Shown here one piece after another: positions 7,557-20,120 of a stretch of DNA of 64,000 nucleotides. Both the position numbers and the translations under genes were made by a program. The DNA lies in contig NZ_JAPLAI010000066.1 of the NCBI RefSeq assembly GCF_026393345.1, forward strand, positions 28,955 to 92,954, given 5' to 3'. This stretch comes from Microbacterium sp. GTDB lineage: Bacteria > Actinomycetota > Actinomycetes > Actinomycetales > Microbacteriaceae. Positions within the stretch are counted from its first letter, which is position 1, and every line of letters starts with the position of its first letter. The notes beneath the pieces are model-generated. The model was not told where the DNA came from. It did not search any database and worked only from the letters and a program-made list of their open reading frames with translations.

Positions 7557-9314
7557 ATGGAGCCGCACACCTTGCCCACCTTCCAGATCGGCGACCAGGA
7601 TTTCCTGCTCGACGGCCAGCCGCACCGCATCCTCTCCGGCGCGTTGCATTACTTCCGTGTACACCCAGAGCAGTGGGCAGACCGGATTCACAAGGCACGC
7701 CTGATGGGACTGAACACGATCGAAACCTACGTGGCCTGGAACGCGCACGCGCCCAGCCAGGGCGAGTGGAATATCACGGGTGGTCTCGATCTCGGCCGCT
7801 TCCTGGACTTAGTTGCTGCGGAGGGAATGCACGCCATCGTGCGACCCGGACCCTACATCTGCGCGGAATGGGACAACGGCGGGCTCCCCGCCTGGCTTTT
7901 CCGAGACGAGCAGGTCGGTGTGCGGCGCCTCGAACCGCTCTATGTAGCCGCTGTCACCGACTACCTTCAGCGGGTCTATGAGATTATCGCTCCGCGTCAG
8001 ATTGAGGACGGCGGCCCGGTGATCCTGGTCCAGATCGAGAACGAGTACGGCGCCTACGGCGCCGACAAGCAATACCTCAGCGAACTGGTCCGCGTCACCC
8101 GTGAAGCCGGCATCACTGTGCCGCTCACCACCGTCGACCAGCCCGTCGATCAGATGCTGATCGACGGCAGTATTCCCGGTGTGCACAAGACCGCCTCGTT
8201 CGGTTCCCGCGCCACTGAACGGCTGGCTACCCTTCGTAAGCATCAGCCCACGGGGCCTCTGATGTGCATGGAGTTCTGGAACGGCTGGTTCGATGACTGG
8301 GGCACCCACCACCACACCACCGACCCCGAACTGACCGCCCGCGACCTGGACGCCATCCTCTCTGTCGGCGGATCGGTGAACTTTTACATGTTCCACGGCG
8401 GCACCAACTTCGGGCTCACCAACGGCGCCAATGACAAAGGCCGCTATGCCGCCATCACGACCTCCTACGACTACGACGCTCCGCTGGATGAAGCGGGAAA
8501 CCCCACTGAGAAGTACTTCGCCTTCCGGGATGTCATCGCTCGCTACGCCCCCATCCCCGACGAGGTTCCCTCCGCTCCGCGCCGAGTCGGCGGGTTCAGC
8601 ACCCCGCTCTCGCACCGTTCGAATCTTCTGCCGCTCGCCAGCTCCCTGGGCGTCGCGAGCCGTCACGATGCTCTCCCCACCTTCGACGACCTGGCGCACG
8701 ACCGTGGCATCGCCATTTTCACCACAACTCTGCACGGAAATGGCCCAGGAGTGCTCAGCTTCGACGAGGTGCGCGACCGTGCGTGGATCTTCCTCGATGG
8801 GGCACCGGTCGGTGTGCTCGCCCGCGACGCGCATGAGCAGGCCATCGTCCTGCCACGCAGCACCGGCGAGCTCGTGATTATCGTAGAAGACCAGGGACGG
8901 GTGAACTACGGCCCCCGGATCGGCGAACACAAAGGTCTCATCGGCGGAGGCCGGCTCGACAACGAACTGATCATCGGATGGGCTGCCATCCCCCTCGACC
9001 TCGACCGTGTCCCGGCCATCGAAGTCGACCATGATGACCTGGCCGTCGGCCCGGTCATCGCCCGCGGAACGTTCGAGTTGATCAGGCCGTGCGACCTGTT
9101 CTTGGACACCCGTGACTGGGGGAAGGGCTTTGCCTGGATCAACGGTTTCGCCCTCGGCCGGTACTGGCGACGCGGCCCGCAACGCACCCTATATGTCCCC
9201 GAACCCGTTCTACGCTCCGGACAGAACGAGCTTGTCATCCTCGAACTTGAAGTGCTCACCCAGCAGGAAGCCGTCTTCGCGGCGACACCGCTACTCGGAC
9301 ACGAGGATTTCTAG
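7557..9314 (+). CDS. Beta-galactosidase, glycoside hydrolase family 35
   Basis: A 585-residue GH35 beta-galactosidase. The TIM barrel covers about 1-330: LSGALHYFRVHPEQW near 26-40, RPGPYICAEWDNGG near 96-109, QIENEYG with the acid/base Glu near 163, and CMEFWNGWFDDWG with the nucleophile Glu near 239. C-terminal beta domains follow and end with the ALGRYWRRGPQRTLYVP carbohydrate-contact region. There is no signal peptide, so it acts on imported galactosides, releasing galactose for the galETK genes directly downstream. The ATG at 7557 is used; a TTG lies at 7548, and neither has a clear ribosome site. The stop overlaps galE by one base (TAGTG). Confidence 0.92.
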   Translation: MEPHTLPTFQIGDQDFLLDGQPHRILSGALHYFRVHPEQWADRIHKARLMGLNTIETYVAWNAHAPSQGEWNITGGLDLGRFLDLVAAEGMHAIVRPGPYICAEWDNGGLPAWLFRDEQVGVRRLEPLYVAAVTDYLQRVYEIIAPRQIEDGGPVILVQIENEYGAYGADKQYLSELVRVTREAGITVPLTTVDQPVDQMLIDGSIPGVHKTASFGSRATERLATLRKHQPTGPLMCMEFWNGWFDDWGTHHHTTDPELTARDLDAILSVGGSVNFYMFHGGTNFGLTNGANDKGRYAAITTSYDYDAPLDEAGNPTEKYFAFRDVIARYAPIPDEVPSAPRRVGGFSTPLSHRSNLLPLASSLGVASRHDALPTFDDLAHDRGIAIFTTTLHGNGPGVLSFDEVRDRAWIFLDGAPVGVLARDAHEQAIVLPRSTGELVIIVEDQGRVNYGPRIGEHKGLIGGGRLDNELIIGWAAIPLDLDRVPAIEVDHDDLAVGPVIARGTFELIRPCDLFLDTRDWGKGFAWINGFALGRYWRRGPQRTLYVPEPVLRSGQNELVILELEVLTQQEAVFAATPLLGHEDF

Positions 9315-10291
9315 TGACCTGGCTGGTCACCGGAGGTGCCGGTTACATCGGCGCTCATGTCGTACGGGCATTGATCAACGCCGGCATGAGCGCTGTCATC
9401 GTTGACGATCTGTCCAGCGGGCTACTGCCTTTCGTCCCCGACGGAGTGCCGCTCGTCCGCACAACGATCCTCCACACCGACACCTTGACCCAAGTGATGA
9501 AGGATCATCACATCACCGGTGTCATCCACGTCGCCGGTTTCAAATATGCCGGAGTCTCCGTGCGGCGGCCGCTGCACACGTACCAGCAAAACGTGGCCGG
9601 GACAATAAGCGTCCTCGAGGCCATGCTCCGCTGCGGGATCGACCAGGTCGTGTTCTCCTCCAGCGCCGCCGTCTACGGAACACCGGACATCGAGCAAGTC
9701 ACCGAGAACACCCCGAAGGACCCGCAATCCCCTTATGGCGAGTCCAAGCTGATCGGCGAGTGGCTGCTTCACGACCAAGGCATCGCCACCGGCTTGCGGC
9801 ACACCTCCCTGCGCTACTTCAACGTGGTCGGTTCCGGCGACCCGGCGGTGCACGACACCAGCCCGCACAACCTCTTCCCACTCGTCTTCGATGCTCTCGT
9901 CTCCGGCCGAACCCCGCAGATCAACGGCGACAACTACCCGACCCCCGACGGCACGAACGTCCGCGACTATGTTCACGTGTCGGACATCGCGGCCGCGCAT
10001 GTCGCCGCCGCCCGCCGTCTCGAGGCGGCAGAGTCGATCGAACCGGCCTACAACCTCGGTAGTGGCGACGGGCTCTCCGTCGCCGAGATCATGACCGCCA
10101 TCGCGACGGTCACCGGCATCCCGTTCACACCAATGATCGGACCCCGACGCCCCGGCGACCCGCCCCGCATCGTTGCGAGCGGCGAGTTGGCCGCCCGCGA
10201 CCTCGACTGGCGGATGCGACACTCTGTGGAGGAGATGGTACGGAGCGCATGGGAGGCGCGGATTCGCGCAGAGAAGGAGACACCGCAATGA
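9314..10291 (+). CDS. galE: UDP-glucose 4-epimerase
   Basis: A 325-residue short-chain dehydrogenase-type epimerase that interconverts UDP-galactose and UDP-glucose in the Leloir pathway, in the cytoplasm. It shows the NAD site GGAGYIGAHV at 7-16, the active-site Ser stretch near 115-118 and the YGESK catalytic Tyr141/Lys145. The GTG start overlaps the GH35 stop by one base, so translation is coupled. galT follows with an ATGA overlap. Length fits the family, and a complete galE-galT-galK set in one operon leaves little doubt. Confidence 0.93.
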   Translation: MTWLVTGGAGYIGAHVVRALINAGMSAVIVDDLSSGLLPFVPDGVPLVRTTILHTDTLTQVMKDHHITGVIHVAGFKYAGVSVRRPLHTYQQNVAGTISVLEAMLRCGIDQVVFSSSAAVYGTPDIEQVTENTPKDPQSPYGESKLIGEWLLHDQGIATGLRHTSLRYFNVVGSGDPAVHDTSPHNLFPLVFDALVSGRTPQINGDNYPTPDGTNVRDYVHVSDIAAAHVAAARRLEAAESIEPAYNLGSGDGLSVAEIMTAIATVTGIPFTPMIGPRRPGDPPRIVASGELAARDLDWRMRHSVEEMVRSAWEARIRAEKETPQ

Positions 10292-11400
10292 CCACCGGCG
10301 GGATCGCCAAGCGAGTCACAGCCCTGGCCGACGGGCGAGAGCTGATCTACTTCGACGACGCCGACACCACCCTCGGCCCCGAGCGGACGCACGACGCCAG
10401 AACACTCGACCCTCGACCGCCGGCGGCGACCATGCGGCAAGACGTGCTCACAGGCGACTGGGTCTCGATCGCCGCAGCCCGGCAGAATCGGGTCTTCCTT
10501 CCTCCGGTCGACCAGGACCCGCTCGCACCGCAGACACCCGGCAACCCATCCGAGATCCCGGCACGATACGACGTGGCCGTGTTCGAGAACCGCTCCCCGT
10601 CCTTCGGACCCGACCTCGCGGGCGTGCCGAACAGCCCGCGCGGTCTCGACGACCTGGCCGAGCTGGGCCTGGGGCGCACCCGCACCTCCATCGGCCGCTG
10701 CGAGGTGGTCTGCTTCAGCCCCGAGCACGAGGGATCGTTCGGCACCCAGACCCCCAGCCGGGCACGCACCGTGATCGAGGCATGGGCCGACCGGACCGAA
10801 GCGCTCTCCGCACTTCCGGGGGTGCAGCAGGTGATCCCGTTCGAAAACCGCGGCGAGGCGATCGGGGTCACCCTCCATCACCCGCACGGCCAGATCTACG
10901 CCTACCCCTACATCACTCCCAAGACACAGCAGACCCTCGAGACCATCCATCGGACCACCCCCGACCTGTTCCAGCGCATCCTCGACTTCGAGCGCACCGG
11001 GGACCGGGTCGTTCTCAGCGGGGAACATTGGACCGCGTTCGTGCCATTCGCGGCACGCTGGCCGATCGAGGTACACCTGCTGCCACACCGCCAGACTCCC
11101 GACTTCGCGGGAACCACCACCGCCGAACGAGACGAGCTCGCCGGCCTCTACCTGCGGCTGCTGCGCGGCATCGACGCCCTCTACGACTCGCATACCCCCT
11201 ACATCGCCGCGTGGCACCAAGCCCCGGTGCACCGGGGCCGCGACACCTTCCGGCTCCACCTCCAACTCACCTCACCGCGCCGCGCGGCGGACAAGCTCAA
11301 GTATCTCGCCGGCTCCGAATCGGCGATGGGTGCCTGGATCGCCGACGTCACCCCCGAGAGCACCGCGAAGAACATCAGGAAGGCCATGGAACGCGCATGA
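10288..11400 (+). CDS. galT: Galactose-1-phosphate uridylyltransferase
   Basis: A 370-residue GalT that moves UMP from UDP-glucose to galactose-1-phosphate. The active-site motif HHPHGQ lies at 197-202, with the uridylylated His at 200, and the VFENRSPSFGP substrate segment is near 98-108. ATG at 10288 has GAGAAGGAGA upstream and overlaps the galE stop; a longer frame from 10249 lacks this support. It also overlaps galK by 4 bp. The Cys pair that binds a metal in some enzymes is not obvious here, which is common among actinobacterial forms. Confidence 0.93.
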   Translation: MTTGGIAKRVTALADGRELIYFDDADTTLGPERTHDARTLDPRPPAATMRQDVLTGDWVSIAAARQNRVFLPPVDQDPLAPQTPGNPSEIPARYDVAVFENRSPSFGPDLAGVPNSPRGLDDLAELGLGRTRTSIGRCEVVCFSPEHEGSFGTQTPSRARTVIEAWADRTEALSALPGVQQVIPFENRGEAIGVTLHHPHGQIYAYPYITPKTQQTLETIHRTTPDLFQRILDFERTGDRVVLSGEHWTAFVPFAARWPIEVHLLPHRQTPDFAGTTTAERDELAGLYLRLLRGIDALYDSHTPYIAAWHQAPVHRGRDTFRLHLQLTSPRRAADKLKYLAGSESAMGAWIADVTPESTAKNIRKAMERA

Positions 11401-12602
11401 CCGATGCCACTCGTGAGCTTCGCGGACGCTTCACCCACGTCACCGGAAGGGAGCCAGACGGTGTGTGGTCGGCACCCGGACGGGTCAATCTGATCGGCGA
11501 ACACACGGACTACAACCAGGGCTTCGTGCTGCCCTTCGCGATCGACCGACGGACCACGGTCGCTGCCGGGCTGCGCACCGACGGAGTCATCCGGGTTGCC
11601 AGCACGTTCGACGACACCCCCGCCGAGTGGCGCCTGACCGAGATCGATGCGGCCCGCATCGACGGGCAACTCACCGGCTGGAGCGCCTATCCGCTCGGCG
11701 TCGCCTGGGCCCTCGGCCGCAACGGCGCCGAGCTCGCCAGTGTGCCCGGCGTCGACCTCGTCATCGACTCGACCGTGCCGGTCGGCGCAGGCCTGTCGTC
11801 ATCGGCGGCGATCGAGAGCGCCGTCGCCGTAGCCCTCAACGAGCTCTGGGGCCTGAACCTGCCACGACCGACCCTCGCCCAAGTGGGGCAGCTGGCGGAG
11901 AACGACGTCGTCGGCGCCCCCACCGGAATCATGGACCAGTCCGCGTCCCTCCTCGGAGAAGCAGACTCTGCCGTCTTCCTAGACTGCCGGTCCCTTGAAA
12001 CGGCAGTGGTCCCACTCGGGCTCGCCGGGGCCGGACTCAGCATCCTCGTCATCGACGCCCGGGTCTCCCACTCGCACGCCACCGGCGGATACGCCGACCG
12101 TCGCGCATCCTGCGAGGCCGGCGCGGTCGCGATGGGTGTGACGTCCTTGCGCGACCTGGACGTCACAGACCTGGACCGCGCTCACGACATGCTCGACGAC
12201 GTCACCTTCCGTCGCGTGCGCCACGTAATCACCGAGAACCAGCGCGTCCTCGACACGGTCCGAGTGCTCCGCAAGGACGGGCCCACCGCCATCGGACCGC
12301 TGCTCGACGCCTCCCACCGATCCATGCGCGACGACTTCGAGATTTCCACTCCCGAGCTCGATCTCGCCGTCGACACTGCACGAGCGCACGGAGCCATCGG
12401 CGCGCGCATGACCGGCGGAGGATTCGGCGGAGCCGCAATCGCGCTCATTCCCAACGCACTCCTGCTAGAGGTCGAACTGGCGGTTCAGGATGCCTTCGCA
12501 AAACGGAGATTCAGCGGTCCGATGGCATTCACAGTGACGCCATCGCGCGCAGCCACTCGTGACGATATCGACCCGATTGAACATGCTGCAGCAACCGCAT
12601 AA
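11397..12602 (+). CDS. galK: Galactokinase
   Basis: A 401-residue GHMP-family kinase phosphorylating galactose at C1. The galactokinase signature GRVNLIGEHTDYNQG lies at 28-42, the ATP loop PVGAGLSSSAAIE near 125-140 and the third GHMP motif GGGFGGAAIAL near 340-350. The ATG overlaps the galT stop (ATGA). It is the last gene of the galactoside operon; no clear terminator follows, and accessory DNA with insertion-sequence-like repeats begins about 100 bp downstream. Confidence 0.94.
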   Translation: MTDATRELRGRFTHVTGREPDGVWSAPGRVNLIGEHTDYNQGFVLPFAIDRRTTVAAGLRTDGVIRVASTFDDTPAEWRLTEIDAARIDGQLTGWSAYPLGVAWALGRNGAELASVPGVDLVIDSTVPVGAGLSSSAAIESAVAVALNELWGLNLPRPTLAQVGQLAENDVVGAPTGIMDQSASLLGEADSAVFLDCRSLETAVVPLGLAGAGLSILVIDARVSHSHATGGYADRRASCEAGAVAMGVTSLRDLDVTDLDRAHDMLDDVTFRRVRHVITENQRVLDTVRVLRKDGPTAIGPLLDASHRSMRDDFEISTPELDLAVDTARAHGAIGARMTGGGFGGAAIALIPNALLLEVELAVQDAFAKRRFSGPMAFTVTPSRAATRDDIDPIEHAAATA

Positions 12603-12720
12603 GCACGACGCGATAGTCACTCGCGGAGCCCACCTGGATCCTCCCCTGTTCGTTGTCGATTTCGCAGGTAACTAGTTCGCGGGAGCCGGACAGAAGGAAG
12701 GGAACACACAACACAACACA

Positions 12721-12756
12721 TGGCGCTACTGACAGTCAGGTAGCACTACTGACAAG
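12721..12756. repeat. Short repeats matching the array at 18966-19047
   Basis: Two imperfect units, GGCGCTACTGACA (12722-12734) and AGCACTACTGACAAG (12742-12756). TGGCGCTACTGACA at 12721-12734 recurs exactly at 19001-19014. They look like leftovers of an insertion-sequence end. The rest of 12603-12840 shows no convincing gene. Confidence 0.6.
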
Positions 12757-12840
12757 ATGCGAGTCCGAGGACGCCGGTCTCCCAGGTGATGCCGGTCAGT
12801 CCCCCACCTCCGAGCACCAACGCGCGCGAGGCGTTATCCG

Positions 12841-13317
12841 TCATGAATCCGCCTGCGCCTGCGCCCGCGCCTGCATTCGCACCCGCAGGATCGCTCGCAT
12901 CCCTTGAGCCAGGGCGCGGAGGTCATCGGTGTCGAGGAGCATGAGGGGGGCGGTTCCCACCTGGCTCTGTGCGCCGAGCAGGTCGCGAATGGTCTTGCGA
13001 CCCGCCGTCGTGGCGTGCAACCGGCGAACGCGCTGGTCGCGAGGATCGACGGCGCGCTCCACCATGCCGTGGGTCTCGAGGCGATCGACGATGCCCGAGA
13101 CGGTAGCGAGGGACACACCCAACGATTTCGCGACCGCCTGGCCGGTTCCGCCCTCGTCTTCTGCGACAAGGATCATTAGCACGCGCAGTTGTTGGATCGT
13201 CAGATCCATGTTCATGAGGGGCTCTAGAAAACCGCGCATCGACTGCGTCTCGAGCGCTTCCTGCATTTCGGCGATCTCACGCGTCAGTGCGGCGCGCTTG
13301 TCCAGGTCTTCTGACAT
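12841..13317 (-). CDS. MarR-family repressor of the adjacent efflux genes
   Basis: A 158-residue MarR winged-helix regulator. The core about 35-130 includes LTIQQLRVLMILVAEDEGG, the recognition helix VSLATVSGIVDRLE and the wing DPRDQRVRRLHAT. The start is the ATG at 13317, where the protein begins MSEDLDKR; a longer frame to 13383 would run through the promoter. The C-terminus is an odd low-complexity tail (RMQARAQAQADS) made from GCGCCT-like DNA repeats. Divergent from an RND pump and DHA2 exporter, it probably represses them and responds to a toxic ligand. Confidence 0.82.
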   Translation of the reverse strand: MSEDLDKRAALTREIAEMQEALETQSMRGFLEPLMNMDLTIQQLRVLMILVAEDEGGTGQAVAKSLGVSLATVSGIVDRLETHGMVERAVDPRDQRVRRLHATTAGRKTIRDLLGAQSQVGTAPLMLLDTDDLRALAQGMRAILRVRMQARAQAQADS

Positions 13318-13361
13318 CAATGCCAACCGTACTCGTCTCCAGGAAGCGTTTAGGCAGAAAG

Positions 13362-13376
13362 TTAGCTGAATGCTAA
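13362..13376. promoter_or_regulatory. Candidate MarR operator
   Basis: TTAGC-N5-GCTAA, a perfect inverted repeat in the divergent marR/RND intergenic region, followed within 20 bp by another AGCTAAG copy. Position and symmetry fit a MarR dimer site, but binding is inferred. Confidence 0.5.
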
Positions 13377-13430
13377 GCTTCACCTCGAGCTAAGTAATAG
13401 CGGAGACGATCTCGAGGAGTGGTCCACAGC

Positions 13431-18235
<4,805 letters not shown>

Positions 18236-18303
18236 ACCGCCGCCGGACTGTAAGTCCATGTCACTCACCGCAGCAATCACGCTAGACGCTATGGGTATTG
18301 AGC

Positions 18304-18485
18304 TGAGGCCTCCTGTCGCATAGACCGTGGATTACGGGCTGGGTGTGCCGGCTCGTAGTGCCACATATGTGAAGGAGGCCTCAGTGTCTATTGAGCGTAC
18401 GAGTGTTGGGCTGGGTGTGCACGCGCGCACCACAGTTGGAGCGGCGATCGACGAGCAGACGGGAGAGCTCGTGCAGCGTCGCATG
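18304..18485 (+). mobile_element. IS110-family left-end remnant with transposase N-terminus
   Basis: A 10-bp perfect inverted repeat (TGAGGCCTCC 18304-18313, GGAGGCCTCA 18374-18383) encloses a 60-bp noncoding stretch. GAAGGAGG and a GTG at 18384 then start about 33 codons resembling an IS110 transposase: TSVGLGVHART, then AAIDEQTGELVQRRM. In this family the noncoding left end can encode a bridge RNA. The usual catalytic Asp of the GLDVHA motif is Gly here (codon GGT), and the frame runs straight into unrelated TIR-domain sequence. It is a dead fragment; the outer left boundary is not resolved. Confidence 0.65.
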
Positions 18486-18818
18486 GGCGCCGGCAACGCC
18501 AAGCAGATCGTCCTCCTCGGCAGCGCTAACGCTAAAAAGAAGGGGTCCGACGGCACCTCGTTCCTTGCCCACGAGGTGAAGGTGATGGCGGAGTTCGACC
18601 TGCCCATCGTGGTCGCCAACCTCGACGGCGACCGCACCATCGACCGCAACTTCATTCCGGACCCGCTGCTGGCGGCGGACTACTACACCCTGTCAGTGTC
18701 GTTCCAGCCCTCGATCATCAAGTATGCGCTCGACAACTAGGCGCCCGGGTTTGCGTCCAGCGACGCCAAGGGCCCGCACTACTACAAAGAGCACGTGTAC
18801 ACCCAGCTCGGCCTGTGA
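18483..18818 (+). pseudogene. Truncated TIR-like (DUF1863/MTH538-type) gene, fused to IS110 debris and stopped by TAG
   Basis: From the junction at about 18485 the frame encodes the C-terminal half of a TIR-like domain: KQIVLLGSANAKKKGSDG, HEVKVMAEFDLPIVVANLDG, ADYYTLSVSFQPSIIKYALDN. An in-frame TAG at 18738-18740 interrupts it, replacing what is usually an aromatic codon. The same frame then resumes APGF...GPHYYKEHVYTQLGL to a natural TGA at 18816-18818, ending as intact family members do. Such TIR-like proteins occur in antiphage defence loci. The N-terminal half is gone, replaced by the transposase start. Non-functional as written, unless read-through yields a fragment. Confidence 0.7.
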
Positions 18819-19012
18819 TGGAGTCCGTACGTCGCGACATCCGTACCCGGCGTTTCTGGAAGATCCTCGCCACTCAGGCGTTCGCGCTCTTCGGCGCCCT
18901 CGCCGGTGTGGTGCTCACTCCGGAACGTAGAACTCTGATCCGCCGGCCCGGGGCGGCGCGCCGGTCTACTGACAAACTTTTGGCACCGGGGACAAGGTTT
19001 TGGCGCTACTGA
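18818..19012 (+). pseudogene. Truncated membrane protein downstream of TIR remnant
   Basis: An ATG overlaps the end of the TIR-like frame (TGATG), implying former translational coupling. The first 33 codons give a basic start (MESVRRDIRTRRFWKIL) and one hydrophobic helix (ATQAFALFGALAGVVL). The sequence then turns into Arg-rich translation of the repeat region and stops at 19012. It is probably the stub of a membrane partner of the TIR protein, cut by the event that left the adjacent repeats. The original family is not recognised. Confidence 0.5.
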
Positions 19013-19047
19013 CAAAGTTCTTGGCAGCACTGACAAAGTTTCTGGCA
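18966..19047. repeat. Four tandem 20-21-bp units resembling insertion-sequence termini
   Basis: Four imperfect copies of the pattern CTACTGACAAAGTTTTGGCA begin at 18966, 18986, 19006 and 19027. Units 1, 3 and 4 share (C)ACTGACAAA and all end in TGGC. Multiple short terminal repeats are typical of IS21-type elements, among others. The unit 2/3 boundary matches 12721-12734 exactly over 14 bp. No transposase frame adjoins. Confidence 0.7.
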
Positions 19048-19132
19048 ATCGGACAGTTACGGCGACGACGCGTCGGAGCCTCTGCGCCCGCGCCACGGCG
19101 GAACCGATGCATCTGCTATGAATCACGAAAAG

Positions 19133-19281
19133 ATAACGGCGAAGCCTTCCGCCCGTTACCTTTCCGTTATAGAGTGCTCAGCACGGTAGTTGTTTTGCTG
19201 TGGCAGCTACCGGCATGTGATTGCAGGAAATCTCTGGTGCAAGGGACAAGAGCCGGTCGGAAGCCTCCCCGCCCGGCTCTT
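19133..19281 (+). promoter_or_regulatory. Structured leader upstream of the SAH-hydrolase-like operon
   Basis: A stretch of lower GC than its surroundings with three stems: ATAACGG/CCGTTAT (19133-19139 with 19164-19170), CGGTAG/CTACCG (19184-19189 with 19207-19212), and a terminator-like 9-bp AAGAGCCGG/CCGGCTCTT (19248-19256 with 19273-19281) followed by CTTGGTTTCC. The order is compatible with a riboswitch or attenuator for the genes starting at 19368. It does not match a riboswitch class I can name. Confidence 0.4.
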
Positions 19282-19367
19282 CTTGGTTTCCGCACCCGAG
19301 ACCCCTTGTATGGCGAAGTATCGCGGCGGAGTGGCGGGCGAGCGGGCCCGCGCTCTAGCGTCATGCT

Positions 19368-20120
19368 GTGCCACCCGAGCCGATCCCTGCCGCCGCGCCC
19401 GACCGCATCCCGCCGACGACCGTGCGGTGGCGCGCGTCGCTCCCCCCGCTGCCCGCCGCGCTGGGTGAGCATGCGGGCCTCGACATCGCGTTCCACCCGG
19501 ATGCGGCCGACCCGCTCGCGGTGCCCGCCTTCGCGGACCTCGTCGCGCACCTCCGCGCCCAACAGATCGTGCGCGCCCTATCCGCACGCACGAACCGGGT
19601 CCTGGCCGGCACCCGCGTGTCGGTTCTCGGCGACGGCGTGCTCGCCGACGCGATCGCCGACGCCCTCACCCGGCTCGGCGCGCGCGTGACCCTCGCCACC
19701 GACTCTCCCGCCGCCGCACTCCGCGCCCGCATCCGCGGACGCGCCGTCGTCGGAAGGGATGCGGTCGCCGCTGCCCCCGCGGAACACCTGGTGGCCACGG
19801 GCGAGGGTCACACCCCCTTCGACCCCGCCGGCATCGCCGCGACCGCGATCGACGCGTCCTTCCTCGGCGGCGCCCTGGTCACCTCGGCCGCGGGAGAGCC
19901 GATACGCGCCGGGGTCGTACGGCATGGCGCGGGCTGGATCGTCGCGTCGCCGAGCCTGTGGCCGGAGGCCGACGCGACCGACCTCGAGCGCCGCGCGGCC
20001 GACGCGTTCCTCCTCCTCAGCCGGCTGTCAGCCGATACGGCTCCATCCCGTGACGCAGCCGATCCAGCCAGTGACGCAGCCGATCTCGACGCCCGCTTCG
20101 CCCGGGAGGTGCAGGTATGA
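19368..20120 (+). CDS. Short protein related to the NAD domain of adenosylhomocysteinase
   Basis: A 250-residue protein beginning at GTG. Its middle resembles the Rossmann domain of S-adenosylhomocysteine hydrolase: LAGTRVSVLGDGVLADAIA near 88-106, then LGARVTLATD and a shortened continuation. It lacks the adenosine-binding part and the catalytic segment found in the next gene. The NAD loop reads GDGVLAD rather than GxGxxG, so nucleotide binding may be lost or changed. It overlaps the following gene by 4 bp. A regulatory or heteromeric partner of the 420-residue paralogue is possible; this is inference. Confidence 0.55.
   Translation: MPPEPIPAAAPDRIPPTTVRWRASLPPLPAALGEHAGLDIAFHPDAADPLAVPAFADLVAHLRAQQIVRALSARTNRVLAGTRVSVLGDGVLADAIADALTRLGARVTLATDSPAAALRARIRGRAVVGRDAVAAAPAEHLVATGEGHTPFDPAGIAATAIDASFLGGALVTSAAGEPIRAGVVRHGAGWIVASPSLWPEADATDLERRAADAFLLLSRLSADTAPSRDAADPASDAADLDARFAREVQV

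Noticed and set aside
10173-11396. Long open frame (10173-12602) that would extend galK upstream through galT
   Set aside because: Only the part from 11397 encodes galactokinase. The rest is Arg/Pro-rich out-of-frame translation of galE/galT, and galK has its own ATG overlapping the galT stop.
12529-12714. 61-residue minus-strand frame after galK
   Set aside because: It overlaps the end of galK, lacks a ribosome site and shows no recognisable family; probably chance.
18966-19047. CRISPR or plasmid iteron array
   Set aside because: Units are contiguous with no spacers, diverged, and related to a partial copy at 12721; an insertion-sequence end explains them better, and no replication gene is near.
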